Positions 51,701-59,075 of a stretch of 64,000 nucleotides of DNA are shown in pieces. The notes beneath the pieces are model-generated. The model had not been told where the DNA came from, ran no database searches, and worked only from the letters and a program-made list of their open reading frames with translations. The stretch comes from JASLEW01 sp963732005. GTDB taxonomy: Bacteria > Acidobacteriota > Thermoanaerobaculia > Multivoradales > UBA5704. The stretch spans positions 1 through 64,000 of the forward strand of contig CAVSXT010000002.1 in assembly GCA_963732005.1 (NCBI GenBank). The letters are read 5' to 3'. Made by a program: the position numbers and the translations under genes. Each line of letters opens with the position of its first letter. Within the stretch, counting starts at the first letter, position 1.

Positions 51701-54700
51701 CAGCCATACGTCGTCGCTGCCGAAGCCGTACCAGGGCTCGGTCGCGGTGAACAGCCGCGCGACGTTGGCATGGGTCACCATCACGCCCTTCGGCCGGCCC
51801 GTCGAGCCCGAGGTGTGGATGACGTAGGCCAGGGAACCCGGCAGCGCCCGCGGGGCCGGGTTGGCGCCGTCGAGCGGGGCCGGATACGCGCCGTTTAGCG
51901 GCGCGGGGTCCGCGCCGGGCGGCGCGAGCGACTGCCGCTGCTCGTCGAGCGCCAGCAGCCGCGCGCCGCCCGCGGCCGCCTGCAGGCGCTGCCGTAGCGC
52001 CGCCGTCGTCACCACCACCGTCACGCCGGCGCCGGCGATCATCGCCGCCAGGCGCTCGACCGGGTTCGCCGGTTCCAGCGGCACGTAGGCGGCGCCGGCT
52101 TTGAGAATCCCCAGGATCGTCACCACCAGCTCCGCCGACCGCTCCAGGCACACCCCCACCCGCCCGTCGACGTCGATGCCGAGCCGGCGCAGGCGCCGGC
52201 CCAGCCGGTTGGCCCGCCGGTTCAGCTCGCCATAGCTCAGGTGCAGCTCGTCGCGGCTCAGCGCCGTCGCCTGCGGGCGCCGCGCCGCCTGCGCCTCGAA
52301 CAGCTCGCACAGCGTCCGCGCCGGCGCGGCGCCGGCCACCGCCGCACCCGCCAGCAGCTGGGTGCGCTCCGCCTCGCTCAGCATCCCCAGCCGCCACACC
52401 GGCTGGCCGGCATCGGCCGCCAGCGCGCGCAGCAGGTTGCAATAGTGCGCCGCGAGGCGCGCCGCCGCCCGCTCCTCCCATGCCCCGGCGCGGTAGAAGA
52501 TCAGGCCCTGCAAGCTCTCGCCGGACGCCCACAGGTGCAGCTCGAGCTCGAACTCGGCCAGCGCCACGTGGATCTCGTCGACGGAGAAGCGCACGCCCGC
52601 GCTTTCGAGAGCGGGCGGATCGGGATGCACGGTGAGCGTCCAGGCGACGGGCGGCGCCTCGCCGCCCAGCGCGCGCCCGGCCTCGGCGAACGGGACCTCC
52701 TGGTGCGCGTAGGCCGTGAGGGCCGTTTCCCGAACGCGCCGCAGCAGCTCCCGCACGCTCGGCTCCCGGCCGAGGTCGATCCGGTACGGCAGCAGGTTCA
52801 TGAACAGCCCGATGAGGCCGGCGAGCTCGGGACGGCGGCGCTGGTCGATGGGTGCTCCCACCACCACCTCGCCGGCGCCGCTGTAACGCTGGCGCAGGGC
52901 GGCGAAGCCCGCGAGCAAGACCATGAAGGGCGTCGCCCCCAGGTCGCGGCCAAGCTGCCGCAGGCGGCGCCAGGGCTCCGGCCCCAGCTCGAAGCGGTGC
53001 TCCGCTCCCGCTCCCGGTCGAGCCGCGGGGAGGCCGCCGCGGGTGCCGGCCGGGGCCTGGTCCAGGCCGGCGAGCCGCTCGCGCCAGTACGCTCGGCTCG
53101 CGCCGGGCGGGCCGGCTGCCGCCGGGTCTTGCCGCTGCCAGCGAGCGTAGTCGCCGTATTGCACGGCGAGCGCCGGCAGGCGCGGCTCGCGACCCTGCAG
53201 GTGCGCCGCGTAGAGCTCGGCCAGCTCGCGCATCAGCAGGCTGACCGAGGGACCATCGGCGGCGATGTGATGCAGCGTCACGAGCAGCGCGTGACCGCCG
53301 CTGCCGAGCCGCGCCAGGCACAGGTGCAGCACCGGTCCGCGCCGCAGGTCGAAGGCCCGTGCCGCTTCCCGCAGCGCCAGCTCGCGCAGCTCCGCCTCCC
53401 CGGCCACGGCGGCGGCAGCCATCGGCACGGACGCCGGCGGCGGATCGACCTGTTGCAGCGGCCCGGGCGGCGCCGCCGCCGCCCCCGGCGGTCCGGCAGG
53501 TGGCGGGTCGTCGTAGCGCGTGCGCAGGATCTCGTGGCGGCGCACGATCTCCGCCAGGCAGCGGGCCAGCACCGCCGGCTCCAGCTCGCCCGCGAGACCG
53601 ATCACCGCCGAGATGTTGCGCGTCGGGCCGGCGCCGGCGAGCTCCGCCAGCAACCATTGGGCCTGCTGCGCATGACTCAGGGGAGCGGGATTAGCGGCAG
53701 CGGGCGCCCCGGCGGCGCGCCCGATGCTGGCGCTGGCGGCGGGCGACTGGCGCTCCAGGATGCATTGCCAGATCGCGCCCAGATCGGCCGCCGCCAGCAG
53801 CTCGCCGACTCCGATCTCGGCGGCGGCCGTGGCCTGGATGCGGCTGCTCAGCTGCAGGCAGCGGACCGAGTCGATGCCGAGCAGGGGCAGAGCGGCATCG
53901 AGGGGCGCCTCCGGCGCCGGCGGTTCGCTCAACCGGCCGACCTCCTGGCGCAGCCAGGCGAGCAGCGCCACCTCCCAGTCCCCCCACTCGCCGCCGTGGA
54001 GCAGGCTCGCCACGGTGCTCCCGCCGGTCTCCGCGGCGGCCACCGGCAAGCTCGCCGAGTCCATCAGCAGGGCCGCCAGCCGGCCGGCCAGCCAGCGCTC
54101 GCGACAGGCCTGGCGCCGCGGCTTGCCGCTGGAGGTCTTGGGCACGCTGCCCTGTCCGGCGAGCACGATCCGGGGGCGGACCTGGAAGCGTTCGATCACG
54201 GCGCGGCGGATCGCCGCGATGGCGGCGGCGAGCACCGCCGGCGGCTGGTCGATGGCGCGCCGCACCACCTCCTGGACGATGACGACCTCCTCGCTGCCCT
54301 CGTCCCCGCCGACGCCGAAGGCGGCGACCGCCGCCCGGTTCAGGATCGGATGGGCCTGCGACGAGAGGGCTTCGAGATCCTGCGGGAACAGGTTGCGGCC
54401 GCGCACGATGACGATGTCCTTGAGGCGGCCCGCAAGGTACAGCTCGCCGTCGTGCAGAAACCCGAGATCGCCGGTGCGCAGATGGTCGCCCTCGCGGTCC
54501 TGGCAGCGGGCGGCGAAGACCTCGCGGCTGGCTTCGGGCCGGTTCCAGTAACCCGCGGCGACGCTCGGCCCCGACACCCAGACCTCGCCCATCTCACCCT
54601 GCCCCACGGCGCGGCGACGCACCGGATCGACGACCTGCACGGCGGTATCGCCAACCGGCCGGCCGCAGCTCACCAGCAGCGTCGGATCCGCGCCGCCGGC

Positions 54701-55786
54701 GCCGGCGCTGCTGGCGGCGCTGGCGGCAATGGCCCGGCGGCCGGCGAGCGCGGCGGTGTCGAAGGCGGTCTCCCGCCAGGCGCCGGCGTGGGGCCGGCCG
54801 GCCACCTTGAGCGTCGCCTCCGCCAGGCCGTAGGCGGGATGGATGGCGCCGGCGTCGAAGCCGCAGGCGCCGAAGGTGGCGACGAAGCGGCGCAGGGTTG
54901 CGCTCCTGACCGGCTCGGCGCCGTTGAAGGCCACCCGCCAGCGGCGCAGGTCCAGGCTCGCGAGATCCCCGGCCGTGACGCGGCGCGCACACATCTCATA
55001 GGCGAAGTTTGGTCCGCCGCTGTGCGTACAGCCATGGTCGGAGATCGCCCGCAGCCACCGCAGCGGCCGCTGCACGAAGGCGCCGGGCGACATGACGACG
55101 CAGCGGGTGCCCGCCACCACGGTCTGCAATATCCCGTAGATCAATCCCATGTCGTGGTAGTGCGGCAGCCAGGACTGGATGACGCTGGCGTCGTCGTGCC
55201 GGAAATCGGCATCGATCGCCCGCAGGTTGTGCAGCACGTTGGCATGCGTGACCATCACGCCGCGCGGGGCGGACACCGAGCCCGAGGTGTATTGGAGATA
55301 GGCGACGCGGTCCGCCGGCGGGTGCCGGGGGCGCCATTCGCCGGCCGCCGCCGGCGGACCGTCGCGGGTATCGAAAGTCGGGATCGGCGGCGCCGGCAGC
55401 GCGGCGCGGCCGGCGGCGGCCCGCGGCTCGGCCGTCAGCACCAGGGCGGCGCCGCTGTCCGCGAGGATGTGCCGCGCGGTGTCGCCGTCGCCGGGCACCG
55501 GCACCGCGATCACCTCGGCGTACAGGCAGGCGACCAAGGCGATGACGAAATCGGGGCCGGTGGGATACCGCAGCAGGGCGCGGTCGCCCGGTTGGGCAAG
55601 CTCCTGCAGCCAGCCGGCCAGCCGCCGCGCGCGCCGCTCGAGCTCGGCGGCGGTCAGCTCGAGGCCGCGGCGCTCGCCGCCGCGCAGGTAGGTGAAGAGA
55701 ACCTTTTCGGGGTGATGCTCGGACTGCTCACGGAAGGTGTCGACCAAGCTCAACGCCTGCCGTGCACCTCCTGGAAGCTCTCGCAT
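45734..55786 (-). CDS. NRPS A: FAAL-ACP-C-A-T-C-A-T-C, lipoinitiation
   Basis: 3350 residues with no frameshift. A fatty acyl-AMP ligase (1-590; LQYTSGSVSAPRGV ~168, LAGRLKDIVIVRGRN ~500) activates a fatty acid, and an ACP (LGIDSVRCL ~637) receives it. Then C (LHHIAADGPS ~840), A1 (~1328), T (GGHS ~1725), C (VHHIAADGW ~1915), A2 (~2408), T (~2812) and a final C (LHHIAADGW ~3002). A1 and A2 share the same pocket residues D-F-W-N-F-G-L-V-I, near the Thr type (D-F-W-N-I-G-M-V-H) but not a match, so Thr or a related residue twice is only tentative. ATG 55786 starts the family-like sequence; AGGAGGT lies just inside the frame, so a TTG about 13 nt further on is a possible alternative start. The upstream region carries a promoter-like site and a palindrome. 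Confidence 0.93.
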   Translation of the reverse strand: MRELPGGARQALSLVDTFREQSEHHPEKVLFTYLRGGERRGLELTAAELERRARRLAGWLQELAQPGDRALLRYPTGPDFVIALVACLYAEVIAVPVPGDGDTARHILADSGAALVLTAEPRAAAGRAALPAPPIPTFDTRDGPPAAAGEWRPRHPPADRVAYLQYTSGSVSAPRGVMVTHANVLHNLRAIDADFRHDDASVIQSWLPHYHDMGLIYGILQTVVAGTRCVVMSPGAFVQRPLRWLRAISDHGCTHSGGPNFAYEMCARRVTAGDLASLDLRRWRVAFNGAEPVRSATLRRFVATFGACGFDAGAIHPAYGLAEATLKVAGRPHAGAWRETAFDTAALAGRRAIAASAASSAGAGGADPTLLVSCGRPVGDTAVQVVDPVRRRAVGQGEMGEVWVSGPSVAAGYWNRPEASREVFAARCQDREGDHLRTGDLGFLHDGELYLAGRLKDIVIVRGRNLFPQDLEALSSQAHPILNRAAVAAFGVGGDEGSEEVVIVQEVVRRAIDQPPAVLAAAIAAIRRAVIERFQVRPRIVLAGQGSVPKTSSGKPRRQACRERWLAGRLAALLMDSASLPVAAAETGGSTVASLLHGGEWGDWEVALLAWLRQEVGRLSEPPAPEAPLDAALPLLGIDSVRCLQLSSRIQATAAAEIGVGELLAAADLGAIWQCILERQSPAASASIGRAAGAPAAANPAPLSHAQQAQWLLAELAGAGPTRNISAVIGLAGELEPAVLARCLAEIVRRHEILRTRYDDPPPAGPPGAAAAPPGPLQQVDPPPASVPMAAAAVAGEAELRELALREAARAFDLRRGPVLHLCLARLGSGGHALLVTLHHIAADGPSVSLLMRELAELYAAHLQGREPRLPALAVQYGDYARWQRQDPAAAGPPGASRAYWRERLAGLDQAPAGTRGGLPAARPGAGAEHRFELGPEPWRRLRQLGRDLGATPFMVLLAGFAALRQRYSGAGEVVVGAPIDQRRRPELAGLIGLFMNLLPYRIDLGREPSVRELLRRVRETALTAYAHQEVPFAEAGRALGGEAPPVAWTLTVHPDPPALESAGVRFSVDEIHVALAEFELELHLWASGESLQGLIFYRAGAWEERAAARLAAHYCNLLRALAADAGQPVWRLGMLSEAERTQLLAGAAVAGAAPARTLCELFEAQAARRPQATALSRDELHLSYGELNRRANRLGRRLRRLGIDVDGRVGVCLERSAELVVTILGILKAGAAYVPLEPANPVERLAAMIAGAGVTVVVTTAALRQRLQAAAGGARLLALDEQRQSLAPPGADPAPLNGAYPAPLDGANPAPRALPGSLAYVIHTSGSTGRPKGVMVTHANVARLFTATEPWYGFGSDDVWLLFHSYAFDFSVWEMWGALLYGGRLAVMPGWGAGLPATLGEVARREAVTVLNQTPAALGQWLRAEEEAGWPGGLAVRRLFAGGEALSPAILRSWFASRGDRGPELVNLYGVTETAVIVSGHAVRAGEPGEASPIGRALPDLRARVVDGWGEPVPVGVAGELWVGGPAVARGYAGQPDKTAARFVPDGWSTEPGERLYRTGDEVLWGEDGELRYLGRIDRQVKLRGYRIEPGEIEAALRRQPGVRDAAVVVGETPAGERCLVGYVAADPDPDPAAAAARWRAALRRRLPDYMVPAAIVSLERLPLNQSGKLDRAALPAMSWAAADGGDTNWEAPRTPVEQVLAGIWSEVLGCGPVSRGASFFELGGHSLTMTQAASRVRRAFGVELPARQLYDAPVLHELARQIEQRRGSDVDADPPLAAGGSAGPWPLSYGQRQLWAFDQLAPGDPAYNVSVLLRLGGELRVEALAASLADLVERHEILRTRYTDEGGEPAQWVAPPPPLALAAEDAAGEAELDRLALAEARLGFDLRRGPVIRFRLLRLGPEDHALLATVHHIAADGWSIGILARELGALYGARCERREPRLPPLALQYRDYAGWQRQRLGGGRLLRGIGYWRGHLAASARLRIGSRQDRAPHAAAGGEGRGDEGREHRGELGAALSGQLRELGRRQGVTAFMALLAGFAVLLQRHSGRNDFVVGAPATCRDRLELEGLVGLFVNLLPLRFKLNRDASVGELLDQVREVVLSAYLHQDIPYDQIAEAVRRAEPETALGDDLVQAVLSPQDEPAAGRFGGGLRLARFTTQAATLRFPLELHVAHADADCRFALLYRAGAWDEPAAVRLAAHYRNLLHALAADAGQPVWRLGMLSAAERAQLLAGAAVAGAAPARTLCELFEAQAARRPQATALSCDELYLSYGELNRRANRLGRRLRQVGIDVDGRVGVCLERSAELVVTILGVLKAGAAYVPLEPANPVERLAAMIAGAGVTVVVTTAALRQRLQAAAGGARLLALDEEREPLDASPAPLDGAYPEPLDGANPPPLALPGSLAYVIHTSGSTGRPKGVMVTHANVARLFTATEPWYGFGSDDVWLLFHSYAFDFSVWEMWGALLYGGRLAVMPGWGAGLPATLGEVARREAVTVLNQTPAALGQWLRAEEEAGWPGGLAVRRLFAGGEALPPASLRSWFTSRGDSGPALVNLYGVTETAVIVSGHAVRAGEPGEASPIGRVLPDLRARVVDGWGEPVPVGVAGELWVGGPAVARGYAGQPDKTAACFVPDGWSGEPGERLYRTGDEVLWGEDGELRYLGRIDRQVKLRGYRIEPGEIEAALRRQPGVRDAAVVVGETPAGEPCLVGYVAAPPDPDPAAAAARWRAALRRHLPDYMVPAAIVSLERLPLNQSGKLDRAALPMPPPSLALPDGGDGAWEAPRTPVEQVLAGIWAEVLGCGPVSRGANFFELGGHSLTVTQAAARVRPAFGVELPARQLYDTPVLHELARQIERRRGSDLDAGPPLAAGRGAGPWPLSYAQQRLWTVDQLAPGDPAYNIAAVVRLRGELRRDALERGLGEIVARHESLRTRFADRDGEPIQVIDPAAPLRLPLAEVAGEAELQRLARREARHRFDLRQSWPLRAVLARLGPSEHALLLTLHHIAADGWSVGVLVRELGELYAAGREGRPPRLAPLALQYKDYARWQRERWHGERLQRSLEHWRRQLAGAPPSPLGEGLDRTAGNRDAADTGGHDQQGAEHRFEVGPELTRRLQELARREGVTLFMAMLAAFVIVLRRHGAGEDLVVGTDAANRDRVELEELIGFFVNQLVLRLDAGGDPSARELLRRVRETALTAYAHQETPFEQIVGMLQPVREAGRHPLFQVKLALQNAPLPALQLAGLEVSAAGAAAERVKLDLLVDLAPRAGGLAGRIEFATARFDLPFVEGLAVDLVAAAELLAEAPAASLAELVRRLDGHAERRRAALAEALRAANRRKLAHRLARRPDAAQEVR
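45741..45747 (-). promoter_or_regulatory. ribosome binding site of the free dioxygenase
   Basis: AGGAGGT inside the end of the NRPS A gene, 6 nt before ATG 45734. It sets the start of the dioxygenase at the TGATG junction. Confidence 0.75.
47210..49235. repeat. duplicated A-T segment, copy 2 (NRPS A module 2)
   Basis: About 2 kb that is nearly identical in DNA to 50465-52490, offset by 3255 bp (1085 codons, one module). Long stretches such as the AFDFSVWEMWG region are the same base for base apart from scattered changes. It marks an internal module duplication and a place where assembly could collapse or swap. Confidence 0.8.
50465..52490. repeat. duplicated A-T segment, copy 1 (NRPS A module 1)
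   Basis: Partner of 47210-49235 with a constant offset of 3255 bp. Both encode A domains with the same pocket residues. Confidence 0.8.
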
Positions 55787-55795
55787 CGCGGGCCT

Positions 55796-55812
55796 GCCAA
55801 CTCCGAGTTGGC
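55796..55812. promoter_or_regulatory. perfect 8-bp inverted repeat upstream of the operon
   Basis: GCCAACTC-C-GAGTTGGC, 8-bp arms around one base, 10 bp upstream of ATG 55786 and just downstream of a TTGACA box. Its place fits an operator or a short leader hairpin for the biosynthetic operon. No regulator gene is present in the window. Confidence 0.4.
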
Positions 55813-55813
55813 C

Positions 55814-55842
55814 AGGATTGCACTGCGCGTTTCTCCTGTCAA
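55814..55842 (-). promoter_or_regulatory. candidate promoter of the biosynthetic operon
   Basis: A perfect -35 box TTGACA (complement of 55837-55842) is followed after 17 bp by AATCCT, a poor -10 (3 of 6). It is the only consensus-like site in the ~200 bp between the two divergent genes. Confidence 0.3.
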
Positions 55843-55986
55843 CAAGCGATCGCGCGACTGCAATGGCGCGCGCTTGCTTGAGATCGCGGGAGCACTGTGC
55901 GACCATCTGGCGGCTCGTCGCCGCCGCTCCGGCGAGGTGCCGCGAATGCATCGGTCAAGTACGAGTGCCGGCTCTGGAACGCGGCG

Positions 55987-58458
55987 ATGAGACTCGCCTG
56001 GCTGGTCCGGGAGCTGTCGCATCTCGGACGGCGCTGGCGCCGGCAGCCGCTGCAACCGGCGGCCGTCGTGCTGCTGCTGGCGGCAGGCCTCGGGGCGAGC
56101 GCGCTGCTGTTCGCGATCGCCGACCGCGTGCTGCTGCGCCCGCTGCCGTACCCCGATGCGGACCGTCTCGTCGCCATTCTGAAAACTGATCGGTTCAAGC
56201 AGCCCGCGGCGTTGTCGCCGCGGCAGGCGCTGTCGTTGCAGCGGCGCGCCGCCGCCTTCGCGGAGGTCGCGGCGTTCCAATTCGAAAGTTTCAATTACCG
56301 CACCGCGGCCGGAGATACCGATTGCATCCAGGGGGTCGTTGCCACGCCCAATCTCTTCCGGGTGCTGGCGTCGCGCGCCGCTCGGGGGCGGGTGCTGTCG
56401 CCGCGGCTCGACGGCGCCGCGAGCCGCACGGTGGTGATCAGCCGGCGCTTCCGTGAGCGCTACCTGGCGTCGCAGCCGGAGGTGATCGGCGCCGGCCTGC
56501 TGCTCGATGGCGAGAGCTTCACCGTGGTCGGCGTCATGGCCGGCGGTTTCCGCTTCGATCGCGGCACCGGCATGGCGGGCGGCATGGACTTCGCGCCGCG
56601 CACCGAGCTGTGGACCAGCTCGCCCCTCGATCCCGGCGGCAGCCGCAACTACCTGCTGGCAATCGGCGCGCTGCAGCCGGGAGTCAGCGCGGCGCAGGCG
56701 AGCGCACGGCTGGCGGCGATCGCTCGCCAGGGCGAGGGAGAGGGGGCCCCACCGGCGTTGCCGGAGATGGAGCTGGCGGCGGTCGAACTGCATGACCACG
56801 CGGTGCGGCCCCTGCGAGCCACCGTGCTGCTGCTGGTCGCCGGCGCCGTGCTGCTGCTCGCGATCGCTTTTGCCAACGCCGCCAACCTGCTGATCGCCCA
56901 GGCGATCGCGCGGCGGGCCGAGCTCGGCATCCGGATCGCCCTGGGAGCCGCCAGGCCGGACGTCGTCGCCGCTTCGGCCGTCGAGACCCTTGCCCATTGC
57001 CTGATCGGATGGGCGCTGGCCATGGTCGGGTTCGCCGCCAGTGCCCGCCTCGTGTCGAGGGCGTTGCAAGGCGCGCTGCCGGCGCTCGATTCCCTGGTCA
57101 TCGACGGCCGCCTGGTGGCCGCCACCCTGGTGCCGGCGGTGCTCTTCGCGGCGGTCCTGGGGGCGCTGTTGCCGGCGCTGGCGGCGCGCGGCGGCCTGCG
57201 CTCGCTGCTCGACGACCAGGGCCGCGGCCGCACGCCAGGCCGGCACGGCACGCGCTCGCGCCGGCTCTTCCTGGCGTTCCAGCTGGCGCTCTCCTGCATC
57301 CTCCTGCAGGGTGCGGCCCTGGCGTGCCGCAGCATGCTGAATCTGCTCACCGTCGATCGCGGTTTCGCCGCCGCGGGAGTGCTCACGGCGCAGCTCGCGC
57401 TGCCGGCGCCGCAGCGCACGGACGGCAGGCAGGTCGCGGCGACCCTGACCAGGGTGCTCGAGGCGTTGAACGCGAATCGCGCCATCGCGGCAGCGGGGTT
57501 GGTCTCGGTCCTGCCATTGGGCGGGATCGACCGCACGGGTCCTGGCCTGACGGTCGAGGGTCCGACGCCGATCACGATTCCCGCCGCGGTGTCCACGCCG
57601 CTGGTCGGCGGCGCCTACTTCAGCGCCATGGGCATCCGCCTGCTGGCGGGCCGTTACCTGACCGATCGCGATACGGCGGCCGCGCCGGGGGCCGCGGTGG
57701 TCAGCGCCGCGCTGGCCAGGCTTTATCTCCCTGCCGGCGCCGCGCTCGGCTCGACGCTCACGGGCATGGGAGGGAAGCTGCGTTTCACCGTTGTCGGCGT
57801 GGTCTCCGACGTTCGCCACGCCAGCCTGCGGGTGGCGCCCCAGGCCATCCTCTACGTCCCTTTCCGTCAGGTCCCGCCGGCCATCCTGCCGGTTCTGGCG
57901 AGGCCGGCGACCCTGGTGGTGCGCGGGCGGCAGCGGCAGCTGCCGCCGGAGACGGTGTTCAGAGACGCGCTGCGAGCGGTCGCACCGGCCGCGGCGGTGT
58001 TCGAGGTCAGGCCGATGGCGCAGGTGATCGGCGAGTCCCTGGCCACCGAGCGCCTCCTGCTCTGGACCATGGCCGCGTTCGCGGCGGCGGCGGTGCTGCT
58101 CGCGGTTCTGGGCGTCTACGCCATGCTGGCCCGCGCCGTCGTCGAACGCCGCCAGGAGATCGGCATCCGTCTCGCTCTTGGCGCGGCGCCGTCCGCGGTC
58201 GTCGCGCTGGTCCTGGGCGACACAGCCAAGAACGCCGGCGCCGGCATCCTGGCCGGCATCCTGATCGCCCTGGCGTCATCCCGCTTGCTGAGCAGCCAGC
58301 TTTTCGGCCTCGCCGCGACCGACCCGCTCACCCTGGTAGCCGTTGCCGCCTTCCTGATGGCCGCAGTGCTCCTCGCCGGCAGTCTCCCTGCCGTGCGCTC
58401 CTCGCGCATCGACCCATGGCAGGCCACCGTGCCGCGGCCGCGCGCCGCCGGCAGGTGA
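55987..58458 (+). CDS. ABC transporter permease of the duplicated orphan type (FtsX/MacB-like)
   Basis: 823 residues from ATG 55987; the open frame further upstream is not family-like. It contains two copies of a MacB-type periplasmic domain plus FtsX permease unit: N-terminal membrane anchor (AAVVLLLAAGLGASALLFAIADRVLLRPLPYP), periplasmic region, three helices with RRAELGIRIALGAARPDVV, a second anchor (RRLFLAFQLALSCILLQGAAL), a second periplasmic region, then RRQEIGIRLALGAAPSAVV and the last helices. This is the layout of acidobacterial duplicated orphan permeases, which lack a linked ATPase. It is divergent from the biosynthetic operon and shares its control region, so a role in export or resistance is possible but unproven. 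Confidence 0.88.
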   Translation: MRLAWLVRELSHLGRRWRRQPLQPAAVVLLLAAGLGASALLFAIADRVLLRPLPYPDADRLVAILKTDRFKQPAALSPRQALSLQRRAAAFAEVAAFQFESFNYRTAAGDTDCIQGVVATPNLFRVLASRAARGRVLSPRLDGAASRTVVISRRFRERYLASQPEVIGAGLLLDGESFTVVGVMAGGFRFDRGTGMAGGMDFAPRTELWTSSPLDPGGSRNYLLAIGALQPGVSAAQASARLAAIARQGEGEGAPPALPEMELAAVELHDHAVRPLRATVLLLVAGAVLLLAIAFANAANLLIAQAIARRAELGIRIALGAARPDVVAASAVETLAHCLIGWALAMVGFAASARLVSRALQGALPALDSLVIDGRLVAATLVPAVLFAAVLGALLPALAARGGLRSLLDDQGRGRTPGRHGTRSRRLFLAFQLALSCILLQGAALACRSMLNLLTVDRGFAAAGVLTAQLALPAPQRTDGRQVAATLTRVLEALNANRAIAAAGLVSVLPLGGIDRTGPGLTVEGPTPITIPAAVSTPLVGGAYFSAMGIRLLAGRYLTDRDTAAAPGAAVVSAALARLYLPAGAALGSTLTGMGGKLRFTVVGVVSDVRHASLRVAPQAILYVPFRQVPPAILPVLARPATLVVRGRQRQLPPETVFRDALRAVAPAAAVFEVRPMAQVIGESLATERLLLWTMAAFAAAAVLLAVLGVYAMLARAVVERRQEIGIRLALGAAPSAVVALVLGDTAKNAGAGILAGILIALASSRLLSSQLFGLAATDPLTLVAVAAFLMAAVLLAGSLPAVRSSRIDPWQATVPRPRAAGR

Positions 58459-58459
58459 G

Positions 58460-58964
58460 TCAGGATTCCTTGGCGCGGGTGCGGGCCGCCTTCCTGGCGG
58501 CGGCCGAGGCGCTCGGCCGGACCCTTGGTGCGCACGGCCTGGCGCGCCGATTTGGAACGCTCGGCGGCGGTCCTCTTCGCGGCGGCCGACTTGGCTTGGC
58601 GAGAGAGTGCCGCGGGGGAAGCCGCCGCGCTGCCCTCGCGCTTCAGCGCCTTGGTGGCGGCCCGGGAGCGCGTCGCCGAGGGTGGCTTGGCGGCGGCGGC
58701 GGACTGTCCCTTGCTGCGGTCGCGCTGAGCGCTGCGGCGGGTCTCCGGAGAGGCCTTGCCCGCCGCCGGCGCCGGCAGGTCCACTCCCGCCCGGCGGGCC
58801 TTGGAGAGGCCGATGGCGATCGCCTGCTTGGTCGAGCCCGCACCGTGCTTGCCCTCCCGGATGTGGTCTATCTCTTCGCGCACGAACTCCCCCGCCTGAG
58901 TGCTGGGCGACTTGCCCTGGCGCTCGTCGCGTTTCGCTCTGGCGATGGTCTTATTGTCGGGCAT
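58460..58964 (-). CDS. DUF6496 family basic protein, frameshifted near the end
   Basis: Starts MPDNKTIARAKRDERQGKSPSTQAGEFVREEIDHIREGKHG, and the stretch EGKHGAGSTKQAIAIGLSKARRAGV is the hallmark of DUF6496 proteins. The rest is a Lys/Arg/Ala-rich, histone H1-like tail. A one-base shift near 58512 moves the frame; in the correct frame the tail ends ASAAARKAARTRAKES at a stop at 58460, one base from the convergent permease stop, whereas the uncorrected frame runs on antisense to the permease to 58116. ATG 58964 has GGAG immediately upstream. About 167 residues after correction. Its composition suggests nucleic-acid binding; function is unknown. Confidence 0.75.
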
Positions 58965-59075
58965 CTCCTGGCTCCTCCAAGGTACGGGCGTTGCGATCGT
59001 CCGCGCGGCGTCGCGCGGCCGCGCTCCAACGCTCGCTTTGCAAGGATTTGGCCAGTGGCGCCGCGGCCGGCGGGC

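Larger units (their letters stand above)
5312..55786 (-). other. lipopeptide-polyketide biosynthetic operon (FAAL-NRPS-PKS with tailoring genes)
   Basis: Ten same-strand genes joined by overlaps or gaps of at most 26 bp form one operon. Modules in order: FAAL-ACP; C-A-T; C-A-T; C | free dioxygenase | C*-A(Asn)-T-C | radical SAM-half C | half C-A-T-C-dioxygenase | C*-A(Asp)-T-C-dioxygenase | C*-A(Asn)-T-E-C | C*-A(Asn)-T-C-A-T-C-A-T | KS-AT-ACP-TE | Trp halogenase, where C* lacks HHxxxDG. Predicted product: an N-acylated nonapeptide extended by one malonate, rich in Asx, with beta-hydroxylation and chlorotryptophan. No MbtH, phosphopantetheinyl transferase, flavin reductase or ABC exporter with an ATPase lies in the window, so these must come from elsewhere. 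Confidence 0.9.

Noticed and set aside
55786..55951. Extension of NRPS A to ATG 55951
   Set aside because: The added 55 residues cover the intergenic promoter region and the palindrome and have no similarity to FAAL N-termini.
45734..55990. Plus-strand open frame 52241-55990 and similar ones opposite NRPS A
   Set aside because: Shadow of the FAAL and C-A domains; low-complexity composition and no ribosome sites.
55987..58458. MacB-type macrolide exporter
   Set aside because: The protein has no ATPase domain and none is adjacent; the duplicated permease layout fits the orphan type instead.
58116..58459. C-terminal continuation of the DUF6496 frame under the permease gene
   Set aside because: It is antisense to the permease and results from a one-base shift; the natural family ending lies at 58460.
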